Below are positions 37,005 to 46,269 of a stretch of DNA of 64,000 nt, piece after piece. This stretch comes from Pseudoclavibacter caeni (GTDB taxonomy: Bacteria; Actinomycetota; Actinomycetes; Actinomycetales; Microbacteriaceae), in contig NZ_WBKA01000002.1 of assembly GCF_008831125.1 (NCBI RefSeq), forward strand, positions 186,001-250,000, written 5' to 3'. Under the pieces are notes generated by a model that did no database searches, was not told where the DNA came from, and saw only the letters and a program-made list of their open reading frames with translations. A program made the position numbers and the translations under genes. Within the stretch, counting starts at the first letter, position 1. Every line of letters starts with the position of its first letter.

Positions 37005-38654
37005 TCAGTAGGTGGAGATCCGGTTGCGCAACGACCGGAACGCCTGTGGATCCTTCACATACACCTCAGCCTCGCTGCGATCGACCTGCCCGGTGCCGAC
37101 CAGCTCTGCCAGGTTCTGGTCGAGCGTGCGCATGCCATACTGCGACCCCGACTGCAACGCCGAGTACAGCAGGTGGGTCTTGCCCTCGCGGATCATGTTC
37201 GAAACGGCGCTCGTACCCAGCAGGATCTCACTGGCCGCGACCCGCCCACCGCCCACGCGCTTCAGCAGCGTCTGCGACACCACCCCGCGCAGCGTGCCGG
37301 CCAGCTGGGTGCGAATCTGCCCCTGCTGGGCGGCCGGGAACACATCGATGATGCGATCCACCGTCTGCACGCTGTCCTGCGTGTGCAGGGTGGAGAGCAC
37401 GAGGTGGCCAGTCTCCGCAGCGGTCAGCGCCACCTGGATCGTCTCGTGATCACGGAGCTCGCCGACCAGGATCACATCGGGATCCTGACGCAGCGCCCGG
37501 CGCAAGGCCTCGTTGAACGACTTGGTGTCGCGGCCCACCTCGCGCTGGTTGACCACCGCCTGCTTCGGCTTGTGCACATACTCGATCGGATCCTCGATGG
37601 TGAGGATGTGGCAGGGCCTGGTCTCGTTGACCCGGTCGATCATCGCCGCCAGGGTCGTCGACTTGCCGGAGCCGGTCGGCCCGGTCACGAGCACGAGCCC
37701 GCGAGGCATGTCGGCCAGCTTGTACAGCGACTCGGGCATGTTCAGCTGCTTGAGGCTCAACACCTCATTGGGAATGAGCCGGAACACCCCAGCCACGCCC
37801 AACCGGTCGAACGAGAGGTTCACACGGAAGCGGTAGTCCTCGTCGTAATCGATGCCGAGATCAAGCTCGAACTCGTCGACGAGCTGCTCGAACTCCTCAG
37901 GTGTGAGGATCGACTTGACGATCGCGTGCATCTGCTCGTGCCCCCACGGGGTGGAGAACTGCGGCAGATGCTGCAGGTCGCCGTCGATGCGGAAGCTCGG
38001 CGCCACATCCACGCCGATGTGCAGATCGGAGGCCCCGCGCTCGATGACGAGCCGCAAGCACTCCCGCAGATCCGGATGCATCGTCTCCTGCAGACCGGCC
38101 CGCGTGCGCTGCTGGTCACGCTCCTGCACCAGCCGCTCGACCGCCGGATCACGCACCTGCGAAGCGAAGCCGGGCTGCTCGGCGCCCCGATCGGCGGGCA
38201 CGGTGGCCTGGGCGGCGGGCGCGGTGGGCGTCGCCCGGGCAGAGACCGACACCTCGCCAGCACCCGACACGGTCGGCAGCACCCGGGTCTGCGGGGTCTC
38301 GACCGCGTCGGCAACCGTCGGAGTCGGGCCGGTGCTGGCGACGGGCCACCACGAGGAGCCGGCGGCGCCGGCATCCGACGTGCCAGACGCGGACGACGAG
38401 CCCGGCCCTACGGGCCCGGCCGTGGCATCCGCCGCGCCGGTGTCGGCAGGACCGGCCGCCTCCGGGTGGCCCGCCGCATCCGCAGCCCGCCACTCGGCGG
38501 CCTTGCGGCGCGCCCGCCGCGTCAGCTCCTCCAGCGACGACAGCCCATCGCCGCCATCCAGTGAGAACACCCGGTCACCGCCGGCCGAGGCGTCATCGCC
38601 CCGATCCGACCCACCGGTCGCGCCCCCATGCAACAGATCATCAAGAGACGACAC
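37005..38654 (-). CDS. pilT: Type IV pilus retraction ATPase PilT with long N-terminal extension
   Basis: Hexameric ATPase that depolymerises pili. The core (from about residue 192) has Walker A GPTGSGKS (325-332), the Asp box ILTIEDPIEY, Walker B DVILVGELRD and the PilT-specific AVSNMIREGK (483-492; AIRNLIRE in proteobacteria). About 190 N-terminal residues are Ala/Gly/Pro/Ser-rich and absent from ordinary ~345-aa PilT. I chose the GTG at 38654 because GAGGAGG lies 8 nt upstream; the start therefore overlaps the end of pilB by 14 nt. With PilB it implies dynamic, retractile pili. Confidence 0.95.
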   Translation of the reverse strand: MSSLDDLLHGGATGGSDRGDDASAGGDRVFSLDGGDGLSSLEELTRRARRKAAEWRAADAAGHPEAAGPADTGAADATAGPVGPGSSSASGTSDAGAAGSSWWPVASTGPTPTVADAVETPQTRVLPTVSGAGEVSVSARATPTAPAAQATVPADRGAEQPGFASQVRDPAVERLVQERDQQRTRAGLQETMHPDLRECLRLVIERGASDLHIGVDVAPSFRIDGDLQHLPQFSTPWGHEQMHAIVKSILTPEEFEQLVDEFELDLGIDYDEDYRFRVNLSFDRLGVAGVFRLIPNEVLSLKQLNMPESLYKLADMPRGLVLVTGPTGSGKSTTLAAMIDRVNETRPCHILTIEDPIEYVHKPKQAVVNQREVGRDTKSFNEALRRALRQDPDVILVGELRDHETIQVALTAAETGHLVLSTLHTQDSVQTVDRIIDVFPAAQQGQIRTQLAGTLRGVVSQTLLKRVGGGRVAASEILLGTSAVSNMIREGKTHLLYSALQSGSQYGMRTLDQNLAELVGTGQVDRSEAEVYVKDPQAFRSLRNRISTY

Positions 38655-40311
38655 GCAGAACCTCCTCGATCGTGGTGATGCCCTCGCGGACCTTCGTCCA
38701 GCCGTCACCGCGCATCGGCACGGTGCCCTCGGCCTGAGCCTGTGCGGCGAGGTCGCCCGCGCCGGCACCATCGAGTGTCATCCGCGCCAGCGTCGGCGAC
38801 ATCTCGATGATCTCGTGCACGCCCAGCCGCGAACGGTACCCGCTGTGCTGGCAGTGCGAGCAGCCGACCGCCTCGTACACCTGCACGTCTGCGATCTCCT
38901 CCAGCCCGGCGAGCCCCATCTGCTGTGCCTGCGCGATCGGCACGCTCGTGGGCCGACGACAGTACGCGCACAGCCGGCGGGCCAGGCGCTGACCGACCAC
39001 CGCCGTCAACGCCGACGAGACGAGGTACGGCTCGACGCCCATCTCGGAAAGCCGGGTCACCGCACTGGCCGCGTCGTTCGTGTGCAGCGTCGCGAGCACA
39101 AGGTGGCCGGTCAACGACGCCTCGATCGCGATCTTCGCCGTCTCGGCATCACGGATCTCGCCGATCAACACGATGTCGGGATCGGCGCGCAGGATCGACC
39201 GCAGCGCCGCCGCGAACGTCAGCCCCGCCTTCGGGTTCACCTGCACCTGGTTGATGCCCGGGAACCGGAACTCGACCGGATCCTCCACGGTGATCACGTT
39301 CACCTCGGGCGTGGCCACCTCGCGCAGCGCCGCGTACAGGGTGGTCGACTTGCCCGACCCGGTCGGGCCCGTCACGAGCACGAGCCCGTGCGACTTGTGG
39401 ATCGACCGCTGGAACGCCTCCAGCTGCGCGGGCTCGAAGCCCAGGTCACTCAGATGCGACGGCGCCGACCGGGCGTCCAGCAGTCGCATGACCACCGTCT
39501 CACCCCAGACTGTCGGCAGCGTCGCCACACGCAGATCCACACGACGGTCGCCGGTCGACACGGAGAACCGGCCGTCCTGCGGCGCCCGCTTCTCGGCGAT
39601 GTTCATACCCGCCATGATCTTCAGCCGCGACACGATGCCGGCATGGATGTCACTGTCAGACCGCTGCACCTCGTGCAGGATGCCGTCGATACGGTAGCGG
39701 ACCACCGACTCGTGCTCCCCCGGGTCGATGTGAATGTCACTCGCCCCGTCGTGGATCGCCTGGTTGATGAGCAGGTTGACCACCCGCACGATCGGCGCGG
39801 TGTCGTCATCGGCGGCGGTCTGCAGCGTCGCCGCCTGCCGCTGCTGCACCTCCTCACTGATCGCGTTCGTCAGCGCGCTGAGCTCCTTGTCAGAGCGGTG
39901 GTACTTGTTGATCGCCGCCTGGATCTCCTTGGCGCCGGCGACGACCGGGGTGATGGCGCGTCCTGACGACATCTGCGCGTCGTCAATGGCGAGAACGTTG
40001 CCGGGATCCTGCATCGCGAGCACGAGCCCGCCTTTGCCGGTCAATGCGATCGGGATCACCCCGTCGCGGCGGCACACACTCACCGGCACCGTCGACACGG
40101 CAGCCGGATCGATGCGCACCTGGTCGAGCGCCACATACTCGAAGCCGTCGCGCTGCGCGATGCTCTGCGCCAGATCGGCCGAGCTGACCTTCGTGTTGTC
40201 AATGAGCCACTGCACCTCGCGCGACGACCCGCGGACGGTGAGCGGGATGCTCTTCGCCTCGTCCTCGGTCAGCGCGCCACGGACCAGCAGATCTGGCACC
40301 AGTGAGAGCAT
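38641..40311 (-). CDS. pilB: Type IV pilus assembly ATPase PilB
   Basis: A 556-aa extension motor. The N-terminal ~140 residues are a GspE/MshEN-type region, with motifs less regular than those in the GT2 fusion at 16.5-18.6 kb. Walker A GPTGSGKS is at 315-322, Walker B DIVLIGEIRD at 379-388, and a zinc tetracysteine C448xxC451...C484xxC487 separates it from PilT. AAGGAG lies 6 nt before the ATG. It is the first gene of the pilus operon. c-di-GMP binding is possible but not supported by clear motifs. Confidence 0.97.
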   Translation of the reverse strand: MLSLVPDLLVRGALTEDEAKSIPLTVRGSSREVQWLIDNTKVSSADLAQSIAQRDGFEYVALDQVRIDPAAVSTVPVSVCRRDGVIPIALTGKGGLVLAMQDPGNVLAIDDAQMSSGRAITPVVAGAKEIQAAINKYHRSDKELSALTNAISEEVQQRQAATLQTAADDDTAPIVRVVNLLINQAIHDGASDIHIDPGEHESVVRYRIDGILHEVQRSDSDIHAGIVSRLKIMAGMNIAEKRAPQDGRFSVSTGDRRVDLRVATLPTVWGETVVMRLLDARSAPSHLSDLGFEPAQLEAFQRSIHKSHGLVLVTGPTGSGKSTTLYAALREVATPEVNVITVEDPVEFRFPGINQVQVNPKAGLTFAAALRSILRADPDIVLIGEIRDAETAKIAIEASLTGHLVLATLHTNDAASAVTRLSEMGVEPYLVSSALTAVVGQRLARRLCAYCRRPTSVPIAQAQQMGLAGLEEIADVQVYEAVGCSHCQHSGYRSRLGVHEIIEMSPTLARMTLDGAGAGDLAAQAQAEGTVPMRGDGWTKVREGITTIEEVLRVVS

Positions 40312-40566
40312 CGGCAACTCCTTAGTCTTCCTGCGCTTCACACCCGACGAGCACCCGCGTGAACGACGAACCGCCCGCGAGCATCCGAGCCTTCCCCATC
40401 GTGTTCGACAGGCACCCGCCGGACGATCGTCGCGGTGCAGATCGGGCGTGTGAACGCCCGGACGACGAATCCTGACGCAACTGCACGCTTCACCGCAACG
40501 CGATGCCACCGAAGGCAGAGACGCTGTCAACCATCGCCCGCGCACGTCGCGAACGCGGTCGAACTC

Positions 40567-40594
40567 AGTGTACCTGTGTCACTGCATTCTCCAA
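40567..40594 (-). promoter_or_regulatory. Promoter of the pilus operon
   Basis: On the minus strand TTGGAG (40594-40589) and TACACT (40572-40567) are separated by 16 nt, the best sigma-A-type pair seen in this gap. The start site would be near 40560. Confidence 0.55.
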
Positions 40595-40832
40595 CATCTG
40601 TCTCGTGGCGCAGGGCGGGTTGCGGTACTCTACGGCGACTTGCAGAAGATCGGGGCTGCCGGCATCCGGCATGCGGCAGACGAGATGGCGACCAGCCTGT
40701 GGCGGGCGGCCGACGAAGGAGACGGTGGCAGCTGGAGAACCCACGACCTCACCCCGCAGTCCAGTGAACCGGGCGCACGCAACATGCGCTCAAGCTGGGC
40801 GAGGGCATGGCGCACGCGTGTCCGAGCCACTC

Positions 40833-40860
40833 GAGCGTCACGGGACAACGTCCCGCGCTC
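40833..40860 (-). terminator. Hairpin downstream of rlmN
   Basis: GAGCG...CGCTC encloses CGGGAC-AAC-GTCCCG, with a 3-nt bulge on one side. It begins 27 bp beyond the rlmN stop and separates the housekeeping block from the pilus promoter. No U tract. Confidence 0.5.
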
Positions 40861-40886
40861 AGATGCCCCGCGGCACCCCTGACCCC

Positions 40887-42230
40887 CTACTCCTCCGCCG
40901 CGAGCTGCCCGCACGCGCCGTCGATCTCGCGGCCTCGGGTGTCGCGCAGGGTCGCAGCGACCCCGGCGTTCTCAAGCCGGCGGATGAACTCCCGCTGGGC
41001 GGCCGGCGTCGAGGCGGTCCACACCGAGCCGGGCGTCGGGTTCAGCGGGATCGGGTTGACGTGCGCCCACCCGTGACCGCGCTCGTTGAGCTTGGCGGCG
41101 AGCAGGTCAGCCCGCCACGGGTGGTCGTTCATGTCGCGGATCAGTGCGTACTCGATCGACACACGCCGCCCCGTCTTCTCGTAGTACTCATGTGCGGCAT
41201 CGAGTGCCTCGTCGACCTTCCACCGGCTGTTGACCGGGATCATCTCGTCGCGCAGCTCGTCGTCGGGGGCGTGCAGCGAGAGCGCGAACGTGACGGGAAC
41301 GCCCTCGTCGGCCAGCCGGCGGATCGCCGGCACGAGCCCCACCGACGACACCGTGATCTGCCGGGCGGACATGTCCATGCCCTCCGGCTGCGGGTCGACC
41401 ATGCGGTGCACGGCGGCGATCACCCGCTTGTAGTTCGCGAGCGGCTCTCCCATGCCCATGAACACCACATTCGTCACGCGCTCATCGTCACGACGGCCGC
41501 CCTTCAGCTGCCCGTCGGCGATCACCTGGTTGGCGGCGACGACCTGGGCGACGATCTCGGCGGTCGACAGGTTGCGGGTGAGTCCCGCCTGCCCGGTCGC
41601 GCAGAACGGGCAGTTCATGCCGCACCCGGCCTCACTCGACACGCACAGGGTGATGCGGTTCGGGTACCGCATCAGCACCGACTCCACGAGCGCCCCGTCA
41701 AACAGCTTCCAGAGGAACTTGATCGTGTCGCCCCGGTCGGTGACGAGCCGGCGCACCTCGGTCAGCAGCGACGGCAGCACCATCGCGACAAGCTGTTCGC
41801 GGCCGGCCTTCGGCAGGTCGCTCATCGCCGCGGGGTCGGAGGTGTGGTGCACGAACCAGTGCTTCGACAGCTGTGTCGCACGGAAGGCCGGCTGCCCGAG
41901 CTCCTTCAGCCACGCCTTCCGCCCGGCCAGGTCGAGGTCGGCCAGATGCTGGGGCGGACGCCGCACCCGCCGCCGCTCGGCGAACTGCAACAGCGGCCGT
42001 CCGGCGCGGTCACGCTGCTGGGTCCAGCCCTCGGCGCGCGGCCGCACCTGCCGGTCGCCACGAGGATGCCGCCCCGCGCCCGCCCCGTCACGCTCATCGG
42101 CCCCGCCCCGGCCCCGCTCCTGAACCTCCGTGCGCTGCCGCGCGACCTCTGCCGCGGCGAGCCGCCCCGCGGTGCCGCAGGCGTCGCCGGTGCAGGAGGT
42201 CTCGGTCTGCGGTGCACGCTGCTCGGTCAT
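40887..42230 (-). CDS. rlmN: 23S rRNA/tRNA (adenine-C2)-methyltransferase
   Basis: Radical SAM enzyme that methylates C2 of A2503 in 23S rRNA and A37 in tRNAs. The 4Fe-4S motif is C203GMNC207PFC210, GMGEPLANY is the SAM-site motif, and the resolving Cys440 (DGACGQL) is present. About 90 N-terminal residues are an Arg/Gly/Gln-rich, probably disordered extension. The ATG at 42230 was preferred because AGGAG lies 7 nt upstream; the adjacent ATG at 42233 is equally in frame. A 130-bp gap follows nusB. Confidence 0.96.
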   Translation of the reverse strand: MTEQRAPQTETSCTGDACGTAGRLAAAEVARQRTEVQERGRGGADERDGAGAGRHPRGDRQVRPRAEGWTQQRDRAGRPLLQFAERRRVRRPPQHLADLDLAGRKAWLKELGQPAFRATQLSKHWFVHHTSDPAAMSDLPKAGREQLVAMVLPSLLTEVRRLVTDRGDTIKFLWKLFDGALVESVLMRYPNRITLCVSSEAGCGMNCPFCATGQAGLTRNLSTAEIVAQVVAANQVIADGQLKGGRRDDERVTNVVFMGMGEPLANYKRVIAAVHRMVDPQPEGMDMSARQITVSSVGLVPAIRRLADEGVPVTFALSLHAPDDELRDEMIPVNSRWKVDEALDAAHEYYEKTGRRVSIEYALIRDMNDHPWRADLLAAKLNERGHGWAHVNPIPLNPTPGSVWTASTPAAQREFIRRLENAGVAATLRDTRGREIDGACGQLAAEE

Positions 42231-42360
42231 CATTCGGCTCCTGCTCTGAAATGTTCTCGACGATGCGGCTGCTGCCGCGTGTGAACGTCGATCCATGTCT
42301 GGAACGCCTGCGACTGCGACGGTGTTCCGCCCACGCAGAGGCCCCAGAGGATCCCCGCTG

Positions 42361-42885
42361 TCAGGCGTTCTCGGCGATGCCGTGCAGCACGCCGCTGACG
42401 AAGCGAGGCGAGCTGTCGGTGCTGAGCACCTGGGCAAGCTTGCCGGCCTCCGCGATCGCGACCGCAGTGGGCACCTCGTCGTTGTAGAGCAACTCCCACG
42501 TGGCCACACGCAGGATGGCGAGATCCACCTTCGGCATGCGTGCGAGCGTCCAGTCGCGGGCGTACGCGTCGATCAGCTCATCGATCGAGGCCTGATGCTC
42601 GGCGACGCCCAGGGCGATCGTGCGGGCGTACTGGAAGCTGTCGAGGCTGTCGAGCTCCGCCTGGGCGCGAGCCTGGCGGGCGAGCTCGGGCTCGCTCTGC
42701 GGGAGATTGCCCTCGAGGTTGTGCCGGGCGTTCTCCAGCCACGCATCGACGGCATCGGGGATGCGCTGGCCGCGCAGGTCGGCCGCGTACAGCACGTCCA
42801 CCGCCCGCTGTCGGGCGAGCGTGCGCCCGGAGAAGGGACGCGAGTCATCCTTCGGGGCGCGGGGGGTGGGCTCGACGATCGGCAT
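42361..42885 (-). CDS. nusB: Transcription antitermination factor NusB
   Basis: RNA-binding factor that with NusE/S10 supports antitermination of rRNA operons. The 174 aa contain [20 protein letters not shown] and the conserved C-terminal [20 protein letters not shown] and [11 protein letters not shown] short charged N-terminal leader is present. Its ATG overlaps the efp stop by one base (TGATG). Confidence 0.96.
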   Translation of the reverse strand: MPIVEPTPRAPKDDSRPFSGRTLARQRAVDVLYAADLRGQRIPDAVDAWLENARHNLEGNLPQSEPELARQARAQAELDSLDSFQYARTIALGVAEHQASIDELIDAYARDWTLARMPKVDLAILRVATWELLYNDEVPTAVAIAEAGKLAQVLSTDSSPRFVSGVLHGIAENA

Positions 42886-43448
42886 CAGTCGGTCACGCGG
42901 CCCAGGTACTCGCTGGTGCGGGTGTCGACCTTGACCCTGGTGCCCGTCTCGAGGAACAGCGGCACCTGGATCTCGTAGCCGGTCTCAAGCGTGGCGGGCT
43001 TCGTGCCGGCGCTGGAGCGGTCACCCTGCAGACCGGGCTCGGTGTAGGTGACCTCGAGCACAACGGAGGCCGGCAGCTCGACGTACAGCGGGGTGCCTTC
43101 GTGGAAGGCCACGGTGGCCTCCTGATTCTCGAGCAGGAAGTGTGCGGCATCGCCCACGACGGCGGCCGGCAGGGTCACCATGTCGTAGTTGTCGGTGTCC
43201 ATGAACACGAAGTCCTCGCCGTCCTTGTACGAGTACTGCATGCTGCGCTTGTCAACAGTGGCGGTCTCGACCTTCGTGCCCGCGTTGAACGTGCGGTCGA
43301 CCACCTTGCCCGAAAGCACGTTCTTGAGCTTGGTGCGCACGAACGCGCCGCCCTTGCCCGGCTTGACATGCTGGAACTCGATGACGGTCCAGAGCTGTCC
43401 GTCGATGTTGAGGACGAGTCCGTTCTTCAGGTCGTTGGTGGTTGCCAC
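42885..43448 (-). CDS. efp: Translation elongation factor P
   Basis: Relieves ribosome stalling at polyproline. All three beta-barrel domains are present in 187 aa. The tip loop reads KPGKGGAFV with Lys32 where modification occurs in some bacteria; no modification enzyme gene is adjacent. The C-terminal [20 protein letters not shown] is the family signature. It is translationally coupled to nusB. Confidence 0.97.
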   Translation of the reverse strand: MATTNDLKNGLVLNIDGQLWTVIEFQHVKPGKGGAFVRTKLKNVLSGKVVDRTFNAGTKVETATVDKRSMQYSYKDGEDFVFMDTDNYDMVTLPAAVVGDAAHFLLENQEATVAFHEGTPLYVELPASVVLEVTYTEPGLQGDRSSAGTKPATLETGYEIQVPLFLETGTRVKVDTRTSEYLGRVTD

Positions 43449-43787
43449 AGTCTTCCGTTTCGTTCAGTCGTCATCGGTCGCACGACGGCAGGGCGGCGAT
43501 CCCTCGCACGCGTCTCACACCCGTCGCGGTGCCAGCCCCGGTTGCGCGGGGCACAGGCACACGCAACCAGAGTACTCCTGTGGGATGACCGAGATGTGCG
43601 GCGTCCGGCGAGTTGGTGTGGTTCTCCGCAGCAGAAAGGGCCATCACCGATGCCAGACGATTACGTCAGAGCTCCAGCGAGGCCAGGCCTCGCCTGAGGC
43701 GCTGACCTACTCCAAACTCGTCACGCTCGCGCTGATCACGTCCGGCGGCCCGAAGCCGCGATGAACGGCACACCGCGCTGAGCGCCC
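43449..43787. other. Intergenic region between aroQ and efp
   Basis: On the minus strand an inverted repeat GGTTGCG/CGCAACC (43540-43568, 15-nt loop) follows immediately after a -10-like TACTCT (43569-43574). It could be the 5' leader hairpin of efp or a terminator. A plus-strand frame ending LVTLALITSGGPKPR has no ribosome binding site and no family I recognise, so I do not call it a gene. Confidence 0.45.
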
Positions 43788-44261
43788 CTACTCCCCCCGC
43801 GACCGGATACGCGCGATCGCCGCGAGCGCGAGGGCGTACGAATCGAACCCGAACCCCGCGATCGTGCCCGTGGCGACGGCCGAGATCACACTGCGGTGGC
43901 GGAACCGCTCCCGGGCCGCCGGGTTCGAGATGTGCACCTCAACCAGAGGCAGACCCGCCTCAGGCACCTGCACGGCCGCATCGGCGAGCGCATACGAGTA
44001 GTGCGTGAACGCGGCGGGGTTGAGCACGACGGGGCGGCGGGTCTCGATCGCCTCGAACAGCCAGCCGATCAGCTCGCCCTCGTCATCGGTCTGCCGCACC
44101 TCGGCGGTCAGCCCGAGCCGGACGGCCTCATCGGCGAGCGCGCCGCGCAGGTCGTCGAGGGTCGCAGTGCCGTACACCTCGGGGGTGCGGGCGCCGAGCC
44201 GGCCGAGGTTCGGCCCGTTCAGCACCAGCACGTCGCCGCCGATGGTCTTCGTCTGGCTCAT
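43788..44261 (-). CDS. aroQ: 3-dehydroquinate dehydratase, type II
   Basis: Third shikimate-pathway step. The 157 aa carry [10 protein letters not shown], the active-site lid ARTPEVYG (catalytic Arg and Tyr), [10 protein letters not shown] and the catalytic His of [11 protein letters not shown]. It follows aroK-aroB by 70 bp in the aro operon. Confidence 0.96.
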   Translation of the reverse strand: MSQTKTIGGDVLVLNGPNLGRLGARTPEVYGTATLDDLRGALADEAVRLGLTAEVRQTDDEGELIGWLFEAIETRRPVVLNPAAFTHYSYALADAAVQVPEAGLPLVEVHISNPAARERFRHRSVISAVATGTIAGFGFDSYALALAAIARIRSRGE

Positions 44262-44331
44262 TCCGTCTCCTCCTGCTCAGTGGTGCCTGCCCGCCCCGAT
44301 ACCAGCCTGTCGGCCGCGCTGTGGATGCCGC

Positions 44332-46269
44332 TCATTCCGCGATCTCCTGGTAGGCGGTGAACAGCAGGTCGGGCTCCGGCCCGGTGAGCACGATCGGGTG
44401 CCCGATGCCATCGAGGATGATGAACCGCAGCACGTCGCCGCGGGTCTTCTTGTCACGGTGCATGACGGCCAGCAGCTGGTCCCACGCTCCGCGCCGGTAC
44501 GTGGTGGGCAGCCCGAGCGACTGCAGCACCCGGTAGTGGCGGTCGAGGCCCGCGTCGTCGAGATGCCCGGTGAGATTCGCCAGGTGGGCGGCGAACGCCA
44601 TGCCCACCGAGACGGCCGCACCGTGGCGCCACTGGTACCGCTCTGCGTACTCGATCGCGTGCCCGAGCGTGTGCCCGTAGTTGAGGATCTCGCGGCGGCC
44701 GGACTCACGCAGGTCGGCCGAGACGACCTCGGCCTTCAGCGCGACGGCCTGGCTGAGCGCGTCGAGGAACACCGGCGAGTGCGGGTCGACGGCCGCGTCA
44801 TGGTGCTGCTCGATCAGGTCGAGGATCGTGTTGTCGCCGATGAACCCGCATTTGATCACCTCGGCGTACCCGGTGAGCAGTTCGTTGCGGGGCAGCGTCG
44901 CGAGCACGCGCGGGTCGGCGAACACGGCGACCGGCGGGTGGAACGCACCGACCAGGTTCTTGCCCTCGGCGGTGTTCACCCCGGTCTTGCCGCCGACGGC
45001 CGCGTCGGCCATGCCGAGCACGGTGGTCGGGATCTGCAGCACCTTCACCCCGCGCAGCCAGGTGGCCGCGACGAAACCGGCGAGGTCGGTGACCGCCCCA
45101 CCGCCCAGGCCGATGATCAGGTCGGTACGGGTGAAGTCCGCCTGGCCGAGCAGCTGCCACAGGAACGAAGCGACCTCGATACGCTTGGCGGCCTCGGCAT
45201 CCGGCACCTCAGCGGTCATCGCGGTGACGACGCCGGTGCTCAGCCCCTCCCGCAGCTCCTCGGCCAGCTTCGTGCACGAAGGCTGGTGGACGATGAGGAT
45301 GCGGCGCACACGGTCGTCGATCGCCTCACCGATCAGGTCAAACGCCCCGGGGCCAACGAACACGTCGTAGGGTCGGTCACCGGCGACGTGGACGACGCGC
45401 ACGTCCCCCTCGTCGGTGCGGCGGATGCTGACGTCGCCCCCGGCCCGCTGGTCGCCGCCCGGAGCGGTCGGGTCCGCCGCGGGGCTCCCCTTCTGCAGGT
45501 CCGGCTGGCTCGTCGGCGCGCCGCCCTGCCCGGTCACGTTCTGGTTCTGATCGGCGGTCGTCATGGCCTGCTCCTCGCTGTCTGTCGGGTCGGAACCATC
45601 AGTCCGGCCGCCATCCCCGGCACGGTCGCCGCCCACCCGACCACCGAACGCAGATGCGCCCGACGCCCCGGCAGACACGACACCGGATACCACACGTTCG
45701 CCGGCGGCGGTCTCTCCAGCCGCAGTGCCCTCATCGCCCGCCCCGAGAGCGTCGACCACCCGGTCGACGACCTCGTCGACGGTGAGGGCGCTCGTGTCGA
45801 CGGCCACATCGGCGAGACGACGGTAGGTGTCGATGCGCTCGTCGTGCAGCCGGCACCACGTGTCGAGACCCCCGGCGAGCAGGGGCCGCTCGACGGCGTC
45901 GGCCGCCCGGTCGGCGGCGAGCCGGCGGGCGACGGTGTCGTCGGCCACGTCGAGCAGCACGATGCGGTGCCCGGCGAGCACGGCCTGCACGGCCGACTGC
46001 AGCGGGGCGCCCCCGCCGAGCGACACGACGTCGCCCCCTGGCGCTTCAGTCTCGTCCGCGCCAACGCCCGCGAGCACGTCTGCGACCGCCTGTGCCTCAA
46101 GCCTGCGGAACGCGTCCTCACCGTCGCGGGCGAAGATCTCGGGGATCGCACCATGGCGGGCGGTGATCACCTCGTCGGTGTCAACGAACGCCCTGCCGAG
46201 GCGGGCGGCCAGTGCCCGACCGACGCTCGACTTGCCGGCCCCGGGCGGGCCGATGAGCACGATGCTCAT
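44332..46269 (-). CDS. aroKB: Fused shikimate kinase - 3-dehydroquinate synthase
   Basis: One 645-aa reading frame joins two shikimate-pathway enzymes. Residues 1-~185 are shikimate kinase with Walker A GPPGAGKS (7-14), SLGGGAP and the ERPLLAGG lid. Residues ~290-645 are dehydroquinate synthase with NAD site [31 protein letters not shown] and the metal-binding EVIKCG and [12 protein letters not shown] ~100-residue Gly/Ala/Ser/Gln-rich linker joins them. Within it an ATG at 45564 (residue 236) is preceded by GAGGAG 6 nt upstream, so a separate AroB chain may also be made. The start overlaps the aroC stop (ATGA). Confidence 0.95.
   Translation of the reverse strand: MSIVLIGPPGAGKSSVGRALAARLGRAFVDTDEVITARHGAIPEIFARDGEDAFRRLEAQAVADVLAGVGADETEAPGGDVVSLGGGAPLQSAVQAVLAGHRIVLLDVADDTVARRLAADRAADAVERPLLAGGLDTWCRLHDERIDTYRRLADVAVDTSALTVDEVVDRVVDALGAGDEGTAAGETAAGERVVSGVVSAGASGASAFGGRVGGDRAGDGGRTDGSDPTDSEEQAMTTADQNQNVTGQGGAPTSQPDLQKGSPAADPTAPGGDQRAGGDVSIRRTDEGDVRVVHVAGDRPYDVFVGPGAFDLIGEAIDDRVRRILIVHQPSCTKLAEELREGLSTGVVTAMTAEVPDAEAAKRIEVASFLWQLLGQADFTRTDLIIGLGGGAVTDLAGFVAATWLRGVKVLQIPTTVLGMADAAVGGKTGVNTAEGKNLVGAFHPPVAVFADPRVLATLPRNELLTGYAEVIKCGFIGDNTILDLIEQHHDAAVDPHSPVFLDALSQAVALKAEVVSADLRESGRREILNYGHTLGHAIEYAERYQWRHGAAVSVGMAFAAHLANLTGHLDDAGLDRHYRVLQSLGLPTTYRRGAWDQLLAVMHRDKKTRGDVLRFIILDGIGHPIVLTGPEPDLLFTAYQEIAE

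Larger units (their letters stand above)
40312..40886. other. Intergenic region between rlmN and pilB
   Basis: It contains the pilB promoter (40567-40594), a leader of roughly 250 nt, and a hairpin beyond rlmN (40833-40860). Open frames on both strands have atypical composition and no homology I recognise. I looked for a c-di-GMP riboswitch in the leader and did not find its conserved bases. Confidence 0.5.

Noticed and set aside
38641-40311. PilB as a confirmed c-di-GMP receptor
   Set aside because: The N-terminal region occupies the MshEN position, but the RLGxxL-type motifs are not clearly present, unlike in the GT2 fusion.
40312-40560. c-di-GMP (GEMM) riboswitch in the pilB leader
   Set aside because: Considered because of the c-di-GMP context, but the conserved core and tetraloop-receptor sequences of class I and II elements are not present.
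40568-40914. Small ORFs on both strands between rlmN and pilB
   Set aside because: Arg/Ala-rich products without domains, no ribosome binding sites, and overlap with a hairpin and with the end of rlmN.
43575-43764. Short plus-strand ORF ending LVTLALITSGGPKPR between efp and aroQ
   Set aside because: No ribosome binding site, no recognised family and only about 60 codons; kept as intergenic.
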